Source: Morinoia aosen (Eukaryota > Arthropoda > Malacostraca > Amphipoda > Talitridae). From it: a DNA stretch of 64,000 bases. The DNA is taken from positions 4,226,618 through 4,290,617 of the forward strand of contig CM059580.1 in the NCBI GenBank assembly GCA_030386875.1, given 5' to 3'. Of the stretch, positions 25,010 to 36,154 are shown piece by piece (the stretch's first letter is position 1; each line of letters opens with the position of its first letter). The position numbers were made by a program, and so were the translations under genes. The notes under the pieces were generated by a model that saw only the letters and a list, made by a program, of their open reading frames with translations, did no database searches and was not told the origin of the DNA.

Positions 25010-25697
25010 GTTTTACATCTATCCTCCCGTTTTAAACCCGTTTGGTTTCCGTTTTACAGCATCCTCCCGTTTTTCCCTGGGAGCATTACCTCAAACTTCC
25101 CGTTTTTCAGAGTGTTCACCGTTTTAAAGCTTCTTCTCTTTAATGGTTTAGGACTTCCCGTTTTAACGCTACTCCCGTTTTACGGCCATACTTTATCACC
25201 GGGCTTCTCAAGATCGAATGTCGTCCTCTGTTGTAACGCCTCCCTCATGTTAAGTCTCCCCGTTTTAGGTCTTCCCCGTTTTTGGCCTTCCCCGTTTTGA
25301 GTCTTCCTCGTTTTAACCTTCCCCGTTTTTGGTCTTCCCGTTTTAAGTCTTCCTCGTTTTAACCTTTCCCCGTTTTTGGTCTTCCCCGTTTTGAGTTTCC
25401 CCGTTTTGAGTTTCCCCGTTTCAAGTCTCCCCGTTTCAAGTCTCCCCCATATTAAACTTTCCCCGGATCAGGCTTTCCCTGCTTTCAGGTCTCCCTTCTA
25501 ACGAAGACCTTTTTCGTTTTATCATAGGTAATATTTCTAGAAAATCCCCGTTAAAGCACCGCTGATCTTTTTTCGAATTTTTTCTCCACGTTTTAAAGTC
25601 TCCCACAACCCGTTTTAAAGTCTCCCACAACCCGTTTTAAAGTCTCCCACAACCCGTTTTTAAGTCTCCCACAAACCGTTTTTAAGTCTCCCACAAC
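25010..25697. repeat. CCCGTTTT array, right arm, upper part
   Basis: Irregular CCCCGTTTTGAGTCTTCC units followed by 22-bp CCCGTTTTAAAGTCTCCCAC units. The hAT-like element at 25698-29684 interrupts it, and the same 22-bp unit resumes at 29685. Confidence 0.92.
25690..25697. repeat. 8-bp target duplication, left side
   Basis: CCCACAAC precedes the hAT-like end TAGTGATGC and is repeated exactly at 29685-29692. Because the element sits in a 22-bp array that contains this word in every unit, an insertion without duplication could mimic it; the 8-bp length still fits hAT. Confidence 0.75.
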
Positions 25698-25829
25698 TAG
25701 TGATGCAAAAAAACGGTTTTATTTGATTGCGTTTTTTTTGCAAAAAAAACGTGTTTTTTATGTGTTTTTTTTTTGTTTTTTTTTGTTTTTTTTTGCACAC
25801 CTAAATTTTGTTAAGCATATGTCTGTTTT

Positions 25830-26820
25830 TTTTTTGGACACCTGAAATATATTAATATCCATGTTTTTTAGTCATTTCATTGTTATAAAAACATCAAAAA
25901 GAAACCATACAGTAAAAGTGGTGGCAGATAACCCACAATTACCTAGAGGCGTCTAAGAGGAACAGCAGGAGCCACAGAACTTATATTGATGGAGTCAAAA
26001 TTCAGAGCTTACTATCTCTACTATGCCTGATTATATTTTTATGTGACCAAAAAAACCAGACTTTGCAGAGATAATAAGGGTAAATCTGAAGGAGATGTCA
26101 GTTATCGATTTTGTAAATTTTGATGCCTAACCTAACCATAGTTAATTAGATCGAAATAAACAAGTTGTCTTCTATGCACTTTCCGTCTCAAATGAGTATT
26201 TTATTAGTTATAGCGGTAAATGACTTCCCGAAAATCCTGAGTTTGAAGCGGCAAGTAATTCAAGGAGCACGTCGGACAGCAACACTGCAATGCGCACTCG
26301 CTTCCAGCGCGATCGTCATCAAAGACGAAACCAAACCTACCGCTATACCTCGTTAAATACTCTTTTGACGAGAAAAGTGTATGGAAAAAAAGTTGTTTAT
26401 TTCGATGTTATTACCATGATTCAAGCAACAAAAATTCGAAAACCGATGAGTAGCTGTTTATTTGAGCGCATTCGTCATCATTGACGAAACTAAACTTATC
26501 GCTATAAATCGTAAAATACTCATTTGAGACGGAAGGAGCGCAGAAGAAAACTTGTTTATTTTGATTCAATTAATTAGGTTCAGGCACCAAAAAGTGGAAA
26601 ATCGATAACTGACATATCCTTCAGATTTACCATAATAAGCTCTGAATTTTGACTCCATCAATATAAGTTCTGTGGCTCCTGCTGTACCTCTTAGACTCTA
26701 GGTAATTGTGGGTTATCTGCCACCACTTTTACTGTATGGTTTCTTTTTCATGTTTTCATTACAAAACAATGACTAAAAACCATAGATATTAATATATTTA
26801 AGGTGATCAAAAAAATATGC
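25830..26820. repeat. Foldback nested in the hAT-like element, right arm
   Basis: Arms at about 25830-26160 and 26510-26820 share AGTAAAAGTGGTGGCAGATA in opposite orientation. Mirror of about 660-1650, with several base differences (for example CTTCCCGAAAATCCTGAG against CTTACCGCAAATCCTGTG). Confidence 0.75.
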
Positions 26821-26911
26821 TGTTTTTTTAAAAACATGTTTTTTTACAAAAAATTCTGGGTCAATGTGAAGTTTAATGCAATCAGAAAATAATAATTAGC
26901 GATCCCAGGAA

Positions 26912-27478
26912 TCACTAAAGGAGCCCATTTAAGAACGTTTTACATGAATGACATTCTGCTCGCTGATGCGTTATTTTCGAATAATTGAACTTTGAAGTTG
27001 GCCTTTGCGCCAAAGGAAGCGAGCACGTGAAACGGAATTTAATTAATAACGGAAGCTATTACAAACGTGAAGAGGTTAGGTCAGGAGGGGGAGGCACAGT
27101 TCTTCTAATGCAAATTATAAATAAAGCTTCTAACCAACCCATTTGGGTGATGACCGCAATCATGTTGACATCGGCTCTAAGATGGCAGCGCCCATGGTGG
27201 TCGCCATCTTAGAGCCGATGTAAACAAGATTGTGGTCGTCACGTTAATGGGTGGGTTAGAAGCTTTATTTATAATTTTCGCTAGAAGAACTGTGCCTCCC
27301 CCTCACGACCCAACCTCTCTACGTTTGTAACAGGGGGTTAGCTTCCGTTTTTAATTATATCACGCTCGCTTCCTTTGGCTCAGGAAGTCCAACTTCAAAT
27401 TTCAATGATTCGAAAATAAAGCATCAGCGAGCAGAATTTCGTTCTTGTAAAATGTTCTTAAATGGGTTCCTTTAGTGA
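26912..27478. repeat. ~567-bp foldback palindrome, right arm
   Basis: TCACTAAAGGAGCCCATTTA at the left end, its near-complement at the right end, centre at about 27195 in GCGCCCATGGTGGTCGCC. Mirror of 1-566. No coding sequence. Confidence 0.8.
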
Positions 27479-27479
27479 T

Positions 27480-28030
27480 TGTTTGGAACATAATTATTAA
27501 TTTCCATGATTGCATTAAACTTCACATTGACCAAATTCTAACTAATAAAAATGAATATTAATACATTCTCTAATGCCAAATATAACCATGCTATTTTTTT
27601 TACAAAGAATCATGACTAAAAAACAATATATTTTATGTGACCTAAAAAGCCCCATGCAGTTTAAAAAAAAAACATGTTTTATACTAAAAAATCATGACTG
27701 AAAAAACATGAATATATTTGAGACCAAAAAAAATGTTTTTGTACTAAAAAATCATGACTAAAAACACATGAATATATTTATAAGACCTAAAAAACCCCAT
27801 GCTGTTTTTTAAAAAATATGTTTTTTTACAAACAATGATGTATAAGAAAACCTGGATATGAATATATTTTATGCGACCAAAAAACCATGCTGTTTTATTT
27901 TATGTATTTTTCATAAAAAATCGTGTCTTAAAATCATGGATATTAACATATTTTATGTTACCAAAAAATCCTTGTGTATTTAAACATGTTTTTTTATTAA
28001 AAAGTTAATATTATTCATTTTTTGGTCACG
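27480..28030. other. Degenerate AT-rich subterminal repeats of the hAT-like element
   Basis: Irregular copies built on CATGGATATTAATATATTTT, GACCAAAAAACC and CATGTTTTTT. They continue at 28320-28760 and 29015-29684. No gene. Confidence 0.6.
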
Positions 28031-28310
28031 AATTCTTTTTAAGAAAAACACCCCTCAGGGGGATACAATTATTGTATCTATGGGAACTAGCGCTCCCAGG
28101 GGGACAATGTAAGGGCCCAAGCTGAGAGTTAGGTAGGCCTTCTTTTTGTTGAAATGAAATGTTTTTGTGATGTTAAGGACCACCTTTTTTTCGGTTGACT
28201 GCTGTCCTGTTTTTCAGCACCTATTGCTTTCTTCTTCTACTTTTGTCTTGTTTCATGATCTTCCTTCCTCTCTTTGGATCGCATTTGTTGCTGGGTAGGG
28301 AGGCTAAAAT
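28030..28310. repeat. Dispersed ~300-bp repeat family, copy 1
   Basis: Contains TATCTATGGGAACTAGCGCT, GCTGAGAGTTAGGTAGGCC and CAGCACCTATTGCTTTCTTC. The complement of the same sequence occurs at about 41090-41400 and 56830-57175. The common 3' boundary and length suggest a SINE or LINE tail; no tRNA promoter boxes were recognised. Confidence 0.75.
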
Positions 28311-28761
28311 TAATGACTAATCTAATCTGTAAAGAAAACATGGAGATCAATTTATTTTATGTGACCAAAAAACCATGTTTTCTGAAAAAAAATTTTTTTA
28401 CAAGAAACATGTGTTATTAAATTTTATCTGACCAAAAAAAACATGACATTTTAAAAACCATGTTTTTTTCACCAAAAGTCATTAATATCCATGTTTTTTA
28501 GTCATGATTTTTTTTGGTTAAGAAAACATGATTTAAAAAAAACCAGCATGTTTTTTTGGCACATAAAATATATTAATATCCACATTTTTTAATCATGGTT
28601 TTTCTGTAAAAAAAGATGTTCATTTTGAAAAATACAGCATGGTTGTTTATGGTAAAATAAAGTATATTAATATCTGTGTTTTTTAGTCAAGACTTTTTTG
28701 TAACAAAAACATTCAAAAAACAGCATGGATTTTTTGGTCACATAAGATATATTAATATCCA

Positions 28762-29010
28762 TTAGAACCGTACCAGGTCTTAGAATAAAATATCCACAAA
28801 GAATCTATTCACTCTATAAAACCTTTCGGAGACTAGCTCCATCCTCAGTAAGTCATTCAGTCAAATGTTTTTCAAAGGAACAGTGAAAATTCATTGTCCA
28901 TTTCACCAAATTTTACAGAATGACTGAGGATGGAGCTAGTCTCCAATAGGTTTTATGGAGTGAATAGATTCTTTGTAGATATTTTATTCTAAGACCTAGT
29001 ACAGTTCTAA
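28762..29010. mobile_element. Hairpin MITE, ~249 bp
   Basis: Arms of about 100 bp: TTAGAACCGTACCAGGTCTT at the left, its near-complement at the right, and GATGGAGCTAGTCTCC/GGAGACTAGCTCCATC inside. Nested within the hAT-like element. Target site not resolved. Confidence 0.75.
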
Positions 29011-29684
29011 TAAACATGATTTCAATATTAACAGCATTCTTTGTTTATAAGTTTCTAAAGACAATTCGATTAAAGAAAACTAACTTTCCTGATATTTACA
29101 TCCGTGTTTTTTTAGTCATGATTTTTTTTTAATGTTTATAAAAAAACTTTTTTGGTCCAATAAAATATAATGGCCATGTTTTTTTTAGTCAAGATTTTTC
29201 TGTTAAAAAACAATGTTTAAAAAAAACAGCATTGGATTTTTAAGGTCACAAATATATTAATTTCCATGTATTTTAGTCATAATTTTTGTATAAATAACAT
29301 GTTTTTAAAAAAAAAAACAGCATGGTTTTTTAGTCACATCCCTATCAATGACCATAATTAAAGATATGTTATTATAACACACCCTTTCGGGAGTTGGAGG
29401 TCATTCACACGAATTGTAAAATAAATGAAATATCAAAACATGAAACCGCAGAAAATGAAAAAGTTCATAAAACCATAGAAAACCATCAATTAAACAGTAT
29501 GCTGTTTTATTTTGTAATTTGACATGAAAACAAATAATGTAACGTGGTTCTTTTTCTTGCTGAGTTATTTTTAGACAAAATATTTGAAAAAAAAACAAAA
29601 TATCCACGGCCATGGTTTTTTTTGTAAAAAAAAACGTGTTTTTTTTAAAAAAAACGGCATGGTTTTTTTTGAGTCACATCTCTA

Positions 29685-31145
29685 CCCACAACCCGTTTTT
29701 AAGTCTCCCACAACCCGTTTTAACGTCTCCCACAACCCGTTTTAAAGTCTCCCACAACCCGTTTTAAAGTCTCCCACAACCCGTTTTAAAGTCTCCCACA
29801 ACCCGTTTTAAAGTCTCCCACAACCAGTTTTAAAGTCTCCCACAACCCGTTTTAAAGTCTCCCACAACCCGTTTTAAAGTCTCCCACAACCAGTTTTAAA
29901 GTCTCCCACAGCCCGTTTTAATGTCTCCCACAGCCCGTTTTAATGTCTTCCACAGCCCATTTTAATGTCTCCCACAGCCCGTTTTAATGTCTCCCACAGT
30001 CCTTTTTAAGGTCTCCCATACCTCATTTTTCGGCATCCCACAGCCCGTTTTGAGCCTTCCTGAACCCCGTTTTAAGGCTTCCCACACCCCGTTTAAGACC
30101 TTTCCTCACCGTTTTAAAGCCTCCCCCAGCCCGTTCTAACTGCCCATTTTTCGGCCTCCCACAGCCCGTTTTTAGGGCCTCCTAAACCCCGTTTTCAGGC
30201 CTCCTAAACCCCGTTTTAAGGCCTCCTGAACCCCGTTTTAAGGCCTCCTGAACCCCGTTTCAAGGCCTCCTGAACCCCGTTTTAAGGCCTCCTGAACCCC
30301 GTTTTAAGGCCTCCAGAACCCCGTTTTAAGGCCTCCTGAACCCCGTTTTAAGGCCTCCTAAGCCCCGTTTTAAGGCATCCTGAACCCCGTTTTAAAGTCT
30401 CTTGAACCCCGTTTTCAGGCCTCCTGAACCCCGTTTTAAGGCCTCCTGAACCCCGGTTTAAGGCCTCCTGAACCCCGTTTTAAGGCCTCCTGAACCCCGT
30501 TTTAAGGCATCCTGAACCCCGTTTCAAAGTCTCTTGAACCCCGTTTTCAGGCCTCCTGAACCCCGTTTTAAGGCCTCCTGAACCCCGTTTTAAGGCATCC
30601 TGAACCCCGTTTTAAGGCCTCCTAAGCCCCGTTTTAAGGCCTCCTGAACCCCGGTTTAAGGCCTCCTGAACCCCGTTTTAAGGCCTCCTGAACCCCGTTT
30701 TAAGGCCTCCAGAACCCCGTTTCAAAGCCTCCTGAACTCCGTTTTCAGGCCTCCTGAACCTCGTTTTAGGGCCTTCTGAACCCCGTTTTAAGGCCTCCTG
30801 AACCCCGTTTTAAGGCCTCCTAAACCCCGCTTCAAGGCCTCCTGAACCCCGTTTTAAGGCCTCCTGAACCCCGTTTTAAGGCCTCCAGAACCCCGTTTTA
30901 AGGCCTCCTGAACCCCGTTTTCTGCCTCCTGAACCCCGTTTCAAAGCCTCCTGAACCCCGTTTTAAGGACGCCTGAACTCCGTTTTAAGGCCTCCTGAAC
31001 CCCGTTTTAAGGCCTCCTGAACCCCGTTTTAAGGACGCCTGAACTCCGTTTTAAGGCCTCCTGAACCCCGTTTTAAGGCCTCCTTGACCACGTTTTAAGG
31101 ACACCAACACCCCGTTTAAAGGCTTTTTCCCCCCAGTTCTAAAGC
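29685..31145 (+). repeat. 22-bp CCCGTTTTAA array before the Ig3 second-half exon
   Basis: First about 14 units of CCCGTTTTAAAGTCTCCCAC type, then about 50 units of CCCCGTTTTAAGGCCTCCTG, ending about 150 bp before the exon. The core CCCGTTTTAAGGCC closely resembles CCCGTTCTAACGGCC, the branch-point-like segment found just upstream of the exon's acceptor, so the array may derive from it. Confidence 0.93.
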
Positions 31146-31152
31146 CTCCCCT

Positions 31153-31203
31153 TGCCCGTTCTAACGGCCCGTTACACGGCAGGCAACATTCTGTCCAAAT
31201 TTA
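31153..31203 (+). promoter_or_regulatory. Decoy 3' splice site with branch-point motif
   Basis: CCCGTTCTAACGGCCCGTTA, then a CAG at 31180-31182 and GCAACATTCTGTC. This repeats the true acceptor region 110 bp downstream, which reads CCCGTTCTAACGGCCCGTTA, CAG, GCAACATGCTGTC. After about 13 exon-like bases the match stops. TTCTAAC fits the branch-point consensus. Confidence 0.7.
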
Positions 31204-31291
31204 AAAGCCACCCTCCCCCCCTCCTATAATCTGTTAAAAACCTCCTCTACCCGTTACAGCGACCCGTTCTAACGGCCCGTTACACACACAG

Positions 31292-31459
31292 GCAACATGC
31301 TGTCGAAGTCGCCGAAGCACACGATCACGACGCGCGAGCACGGCTACGAGCAGCACATGGAGCTCGTCATTCACGCCTTCAGTGAGGCGGACCAGGGGCG
31401 GTACAGCTGCGTGGCGCGCAACTCTATGGGGGAGGTGGTGTCTACTGTGACTGTGTACT
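31292..31459 (+). CDS. DIP/lachesin-like Ig protein: second half of Ig domain 3
   Basis: 168-nt exon (2 nt, 55 codons, 1 nt); acceptor CACACAG with TTCTAAC about 20 nt upstream; donor GTGAGT. It encodes NMLSKSPKHTITTREHGYEQ, then HMELVIHAFSEADQGRYSC and VARNSMGEVVSTVTVY. The ADQGRYSCVARNSMGE stretch is the classic D-x-G-x-Y-x-C Ig signature followed by the N-S-x-G-E turn seen in DIP/lachesin Ig3. Its Cys would pair with RLQC in the previous exon. The split Gly codon joins the exons in frame. Downstream intron sequence contains twelve copies of the exon's last 65 nt. Confidence 0.92.
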
Positions 31460-33560
31460 GTGAGTGTACTGGTCTACTGGGGGTCTACTGGGGGTCTACT
31501 GGGGGTCTACTGGGGGTCTACTGGGGGGCGGTACAGCTGTGTGGCGCGCAACTCTATGGGGGAGGTGGTGTCTACTGTGACTGTGTACTGTGAGTGTACT
31601 GGTCTACTGGGGGTCTACTGGGGGTCTACTGGGGGTCTACTGGGGGTCTACTGGGGGGCGGTACAGCTGTGTGGCGCGCAACTCTATGGGGGAGGTGGTG
31701 TCTACTGTGACTGTGTACTGTGAGTGTACTGGTCTACTGGGGGTCTACTGGGGGTCTACTGGGGGTCTACTGGGGGTCTACTGGGGGTCTACTGGGGGTC
31801 TACTGGGGGTCTACTGGCGGTCTACTGGGGGTCTACTGGGGGTCTACTGAGGGTCTACTGGGGGTCTACTGGGGGGCGGTACAGCTGTGTGGCACGCAAC
31901 TCTATGGGGGAGGTGGTGTCTACTGTGACTGTGTACTGTGAGTGTACTGGTCTACTGGGGGTCTACTGGAGGTCTACTGGGGGTCTACTGGGGGTCTACT
32001 GGGGGTCTACTGGGGGTCTACTGGGGGTCTACTGGAGGTCTACTGGGGGTCTACTGGGGGTCTACTGGGGGTCTACTGGGGGTCTACTGGGGGTCTACTG
32101 GGGGTCTACTGGGGGTCTACTGGGGGTCTACTGGGGGTCTACTGGGAGTCTACTGGGGGGCGGTACAGCTGTGTGGCACGCAACTCTATGGGGGAGGTGG
32201 TGTCTACTGTGACTGTGTACTGTGAGTGTACTGGTCTACTGGGGGTCTACTGGGGGTCTACTGGGGGTCTACTGGGGGTCTACTGGGGGTCTACTGGAGG
32301 TCTACTGGGGGTCTACTGGGGGTCTACTGGGGGTCTACTGGGGATCTACTGGGGGTCTACTGGGGGTCTACTGGGGGTCTACTGGGGGTCTACTGGGGGT
32401 CTACTGGGGGTCTACTGGGGGTCTACTGGGGGTCTACTGGGGGGCGGTACAGCTGTGTGGCGCGCAACTCTATGGGGGAGGTGGTGTCTACTGTGACTGT
32501 GTACTGTGAGTGTACTGGTCTACTGGGGGTCTACTGGGGGTCTACTGGGGGTCTACTGGGGGGCGGTATAGCTGTGTGGCACGCAACTCTATGGGGGAGG
32601 TGGTGTCTACTGTGACTGTGTACTGTGAGTGTACTGGTCTACTGTGGGTCTACTGGGGGTCTACTGGGGGTCTACTGGGGGTCTACTGGGGGTCTACTGA
32701 GGGTCTACTGGGGGGCGGTACAGCTGTGTGGCACGCAACTCTATGGGGGAGGTGGTGTCTACTGTGACTGTGTACTGTGAGTGTACTGGTCTACTGGGGG
32801 TCTACTGGGGGTCTACTGGGGGGCGGTACAGCTGTGTGGCACGCAACTCTATGGGGGAGGTGGTGTCTACTGTGACTGTGTACTGTGAGTGTACTGGTCT
32901 ACTGGGGGTCTACTGGGGGTCTACTGGGGGTCTACTGGGGGTCTACTGGGGGTCTACCGGGGGTCTACCGGGGGTCTACTGCGGGTCTACTGGGGGTCTA
33001 CTGGGGGTCTACTGAGGGTCTACTGGGGGTCTACTGGGGGTCTACTGGGGGTCTACTGGGGGTCTACTGGGGGGCGGTACAGCTGTGTGGCACGCAACTC
33101 TATGGGGGAGGTGGTGTCTACTGTGACTGTGTACTGTGAGTGTACTGGTCTACTGGGGGTCTACTGGGGGTCTACTGGGGGGCGGTACAGCTGCGTGGCA
33201 CGCAACTCTATGGGGGAGGTGGTGTCTACTGTGACTGTGTACTGTGAGTGTACTGGTCTACTGGGGGTCTACTGGGGGTCTACTGGGGGTCTACTGGGGG
33301 GCGGTACAGCTGTGTGGCACGCAACTCTATGGGGGAGGTGGTGTCTACTGTGACTGTGTACTGTGAGTGTACTGGTCTACTGGGGGTCTACTGGGGGTCT
33401 ACTGGGGGTCTACTGGGGGTCTACTGGGGGTCTACTGGGGGTCTACTGGGGGTCTACTGGGGGGCGGTACAGCTGTGTGGCACGCAACTCTATGGGGGAG
33501 GTGGTGTCTACTGTGACTGTGTACTGTGAGTGTACTGGTCTACTGGGGGTCTACTGGGGG
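31460..33560 (+). repeat. Exon-end + GTGAGT donor array with 12-bp spacer repeats
   Basis: Twelve copies of the exon's last 65 nt (from GGGGCGGTACAGC to the final T), each followed by GTGAGTGTACTGG, separated by variable runs of the 12-bp unit GTCTACTGGGGG. Copies begin near 31525, 31655, 31874, 32158, 32443, 32562, 32713, 32820, 33072, 33180, 33297 and 33461. Only three positions vary among exon and copies: TAC/TAT, TGC/TGT and GCG/GCA, all synonymous in the exon's frame. The donor is kept in every copy. The array runs into the scaffold gap, so the total number is unknown. Confidence 0.96.
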
Positions 33561-34060
33561 NNNNNNNNNNNNNNNNNNNNNNNNNNNNNNNNNNNNNNNN
33601 NNNNNNNNNNNNNNNNNNNNNNNNNNNNNNNNNNNNNNNNNNNNNNNNNNNNNNNNNNNNNNNNNNNNNNNNNNNNNNNNNNNNNNNNNNNNNNNNNNNN
33701 NNNNNNNNNNNNNNNNNNNNNNNNNNNNNNNNNNNNNNNNNNNNNNNNNNNNNNNNNNNNNNNNNNNNNNNNNNNNNNNNNNNNNNNNNNNNNNNNNNNN
33801 NNNNNNNNNNNNNNNNNNNNNNNNNNNNNNNNNNNNNNNNNNNNNNNNNNNNNNNNNNNNNNNNNNNNNNNNNNNNNNNNNNNNNNNNNNNNNNNNNNNN
33901 NNNNNNNNNNNNNNNNNNNNNNNNNNNNNNNNNNNNNNNNNNNNNNNNNNNNNNNNNNNNNNNNNNNNNNNNNNNNNNNNNNNNNNNNNNNNNNNNNNNN
34001 NNNNNNNNNNNNNNNNNNNNNNNNNNNNNNNNNNNNNNNNNNNNNNNNNNNNNNNNNNNN
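33561..34060. other. 500-N scaffold gap in the third visible DIP intron
   Basis: Exactly 500 Ns between the exon-derived array (ends at 33560) and a G-rich 12-bp array (starts at 34061). Any further exon-derived units, or a small exon, could be hidden here. Confidence 0.99.
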
Positions 34061-35880
34061 GGTGTGAGGGGAGGTGTGAGAGGAGGTGTGAGAAGAGGTG
34101 GGGGGAGGTGTGAGGGGAGGTGTGAGGGGGAGGTGCGAGGGGAGGTGTGAGGGGAGGTGTGAGGGGAGGGGTGAGGGGAGGTGTGAGGGGTGGTTTGAGG
34201 GGAGGTGTGAGGAGAGGTGTGAGGGGTGGTATGAGGGGAGGTGTGAGGGGAGGTGTGAGGGGAGGTGTGAGGGGAGGTGTGAGGGGAGGTGTGAGGGGAG
34301 GTGTGAGGGGAGGTGTGAGGGAAGGTGTGAGGGAAGGTGAGGGGAGGTGTGAGGGGAGGTGTGAGGGAGTGAGGTGTGAGGGGAGGTGTGAGGGAGGTGT
34401 GAGGGGAGGTGTGAGGGGAGGTGTGAGGGGAGGTGTGAGGGGAGGTGTGAGGGGAGGTGTGAGAGGAGGTGAGGGGAGGTGTGAGGGGAGGTATGAGGGG
34501 AGGTGTGAGGGGAGGTGTGAGGGAAGGTGAGGGGTGGTGTGAGGGGTGGTGTGAGGGGAGGTGTGAGGAGAGGTGTGAGGGGAGGTATGAGGGGAGGTAT
34601 GAGGGGAGGTGTGAGGGGAGGTGTGAGGGGAGGTGTGAGGGGAGGTGTGAGGGGAGGTGTGAGGGGAGGTGTGAGGGGAGATGTGAGGGGAGGTGTGAGG
34701 GGAGGTGTTAGGGGAGGTGTGAGGGGAGGTGTGAAGGGGGGTATAAGGGGAGGGGAGAGGGGAGGTGTGAGGGGAGGTGTGAGGGGAGGTGTGAGGGGAG
34801 GTGTGAGGGGAGGTGTGAGGGGAGGTGTGAGGGGAGGTGTGAGGGGAGGTGTGAGGGGAGGTGTGAGGGGGGGTATAAGGGGAGGGGAGAGGGGAGGTGT
34901 GAGGGGAGGTGTGAGGGGAGGTGTGAGGGGAGGTGTGAGGGGAGGTGTGAGGGGAGGTGTGAGGGGAGGTGTGAGGGGGAGGTGTGAGGGGAGGTGTGAG
35001 GGGAGGTGTGAGGGGAGGTGTGAGGGGAGGTGTGAGGGGAGGTGTGAGGGGAGGTGTGAGGGGAGGTGTGAGGGGAGGTGTGAGGGGAGGTGTGAGGGGA
35101 GGTGTGAGGGGAGGTGTGAGGGGAGGTGTGAGGGGAGGTGTGAGGGGAGGTGTGAGGGGAGGTGTGAGGGGAGGTTTAAGGGGAGGTGTGAGGGGAGGTG
35201 TGAGGGAGGTGTGAGGGGAGGTGTGAGGGGAGGTGTGAGGGGAGGTATGAGGGGAGGTGTGAGGGGAGGTGTGAGGGGAGGTATGAGGGGTATGAGGGGT
35301 ATGAGGGAAGGTGTGAGGGGAGGTGTGAGGGGAGGTATGAGGGGAGGTGTGAGGGGAGGTATGAGGGGAGGTGTGAGGGTGAGGTGTGAGGGAAGGTATG
35401 AGGGGAGGTGTGAGAGGAGGTGTGAGAGGAGGTGTGGGTGGTGGAGGTGTGAGGGGAGGTGAGGGGGAATGTGAGGGGAGGTGTGAGGGGAGGTGTGTGG
35501 GGGTGGTGTGTGGGGAGGTGTGAGGGGAGGTGTGAGGGGAGGTGTGAGGGGAGGTGTGGAGGGGAGGTGTGAGGGGTGTGTAAGGGGAGGTATGAGGGGT
35601 ATGAGGGAAGGTGTGAGGGGGTGTTGTGAGGGGAGGTATGAGGGGAGGTGTGAGGGGAGGTATGAGGGGAGGTATGAGGGGAGGTGTGAGGGGAGGTATG
35701 AGGGGAGGTGTGAGGTGAGGTGTGAGGGAAGGTATGTGGGGAGGTGTGAGGGGAGGTGTGAGGGGAGGTATGAGGGGGAGGTGTGAGGTGAGGTGTGAGG
35801 GAAGGTATGAGGGGAGGTGTGAGAGGAGGAGAGGAGGTGTGAGAGGAGGTGTGGGTGGAGGTGTGAGGGGAGGTGAGGGG
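34061..35880. repeat. 12-bp G-rich array (GAGGGGAGGTGT)
   Basis: About 150 units with some GGTATGAGGG variants. Each unit contains GAG then GTGTGAG, a weak donor-like word, but no link to an exon is visible on this side of the gap. G-runs every 12 bp on one strand could favour quadruplexes. Confidence 0.95.
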
Positions 35881-36154
35881 ACAATAGGCCGCCCCAAATT
35901 GCCCCTCTCTGCCTCAGGCGCCTGACCCAAACAAAGTCATCTGAGGGAGACGAGTTTCTATTTGCCCCTCACTTGCCCCTCACCTTATTTACTCACAAAT
36001 TGCCCCTCCCTCCCCTCCTTAGGTCCCCTCATTTCTTTCTCTTATTTCTGTAGTCCCTCGCGTTGCTTTGTTTCTTCCTTTTTCCTTCCCATGTTTCTTC
36101 ACTTTCCCAGCCATAAAATGATCTGCAGGTTTTCAAAGGATTCATTGAAGACGT
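35881..36154. other. Short non-repetitive intron stretch
   Basis: C/T-rich single-copy sequence between two arrays. No exon recognised. Confidence 0.5.

Larger units (their letters stand above)
13923..27478. repeat. Right arm of 13.4-kb inverted duplication
   Basis: Reverse complement of 1-13422. This arm is continuous in sense with the further DIP exons at 31292 and 39963, so it is taken as the reference copy of the gene. Compared with the left arm the 66-bp array is shorter (about 17 against 51 units), the 9-bp array longer (about 370 against 175), and there are five rather than two clear exon-decoy units before the Ig2 exon. Confidence 0.95.
25698..29684. mobile_element. hAT-like non-autonomous element, 3,987 bp
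   Basis: Left end TAGTGATGCAAAAAAACGG, right end (complement) TAGAGATGTGACTCAAAAAA, flanked by CCCACAAC on both sides. TAGNGATG ends and an 8-bp target duplication are the hAT hallmarks. No transposase reading frame is visible, so mobility would depend on another element. The interior holds two foldbacks, a dispersed repeat, a hairpin MITE and many degenerate copies of AT-rich sequence built on GGTCACATAAAATATATTAA, the subterminal-repeat style of hAT elements. It lies in the intron between the Ig3 half-exons. The mirrored copy ends at 1777. Confidence 0.75.
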
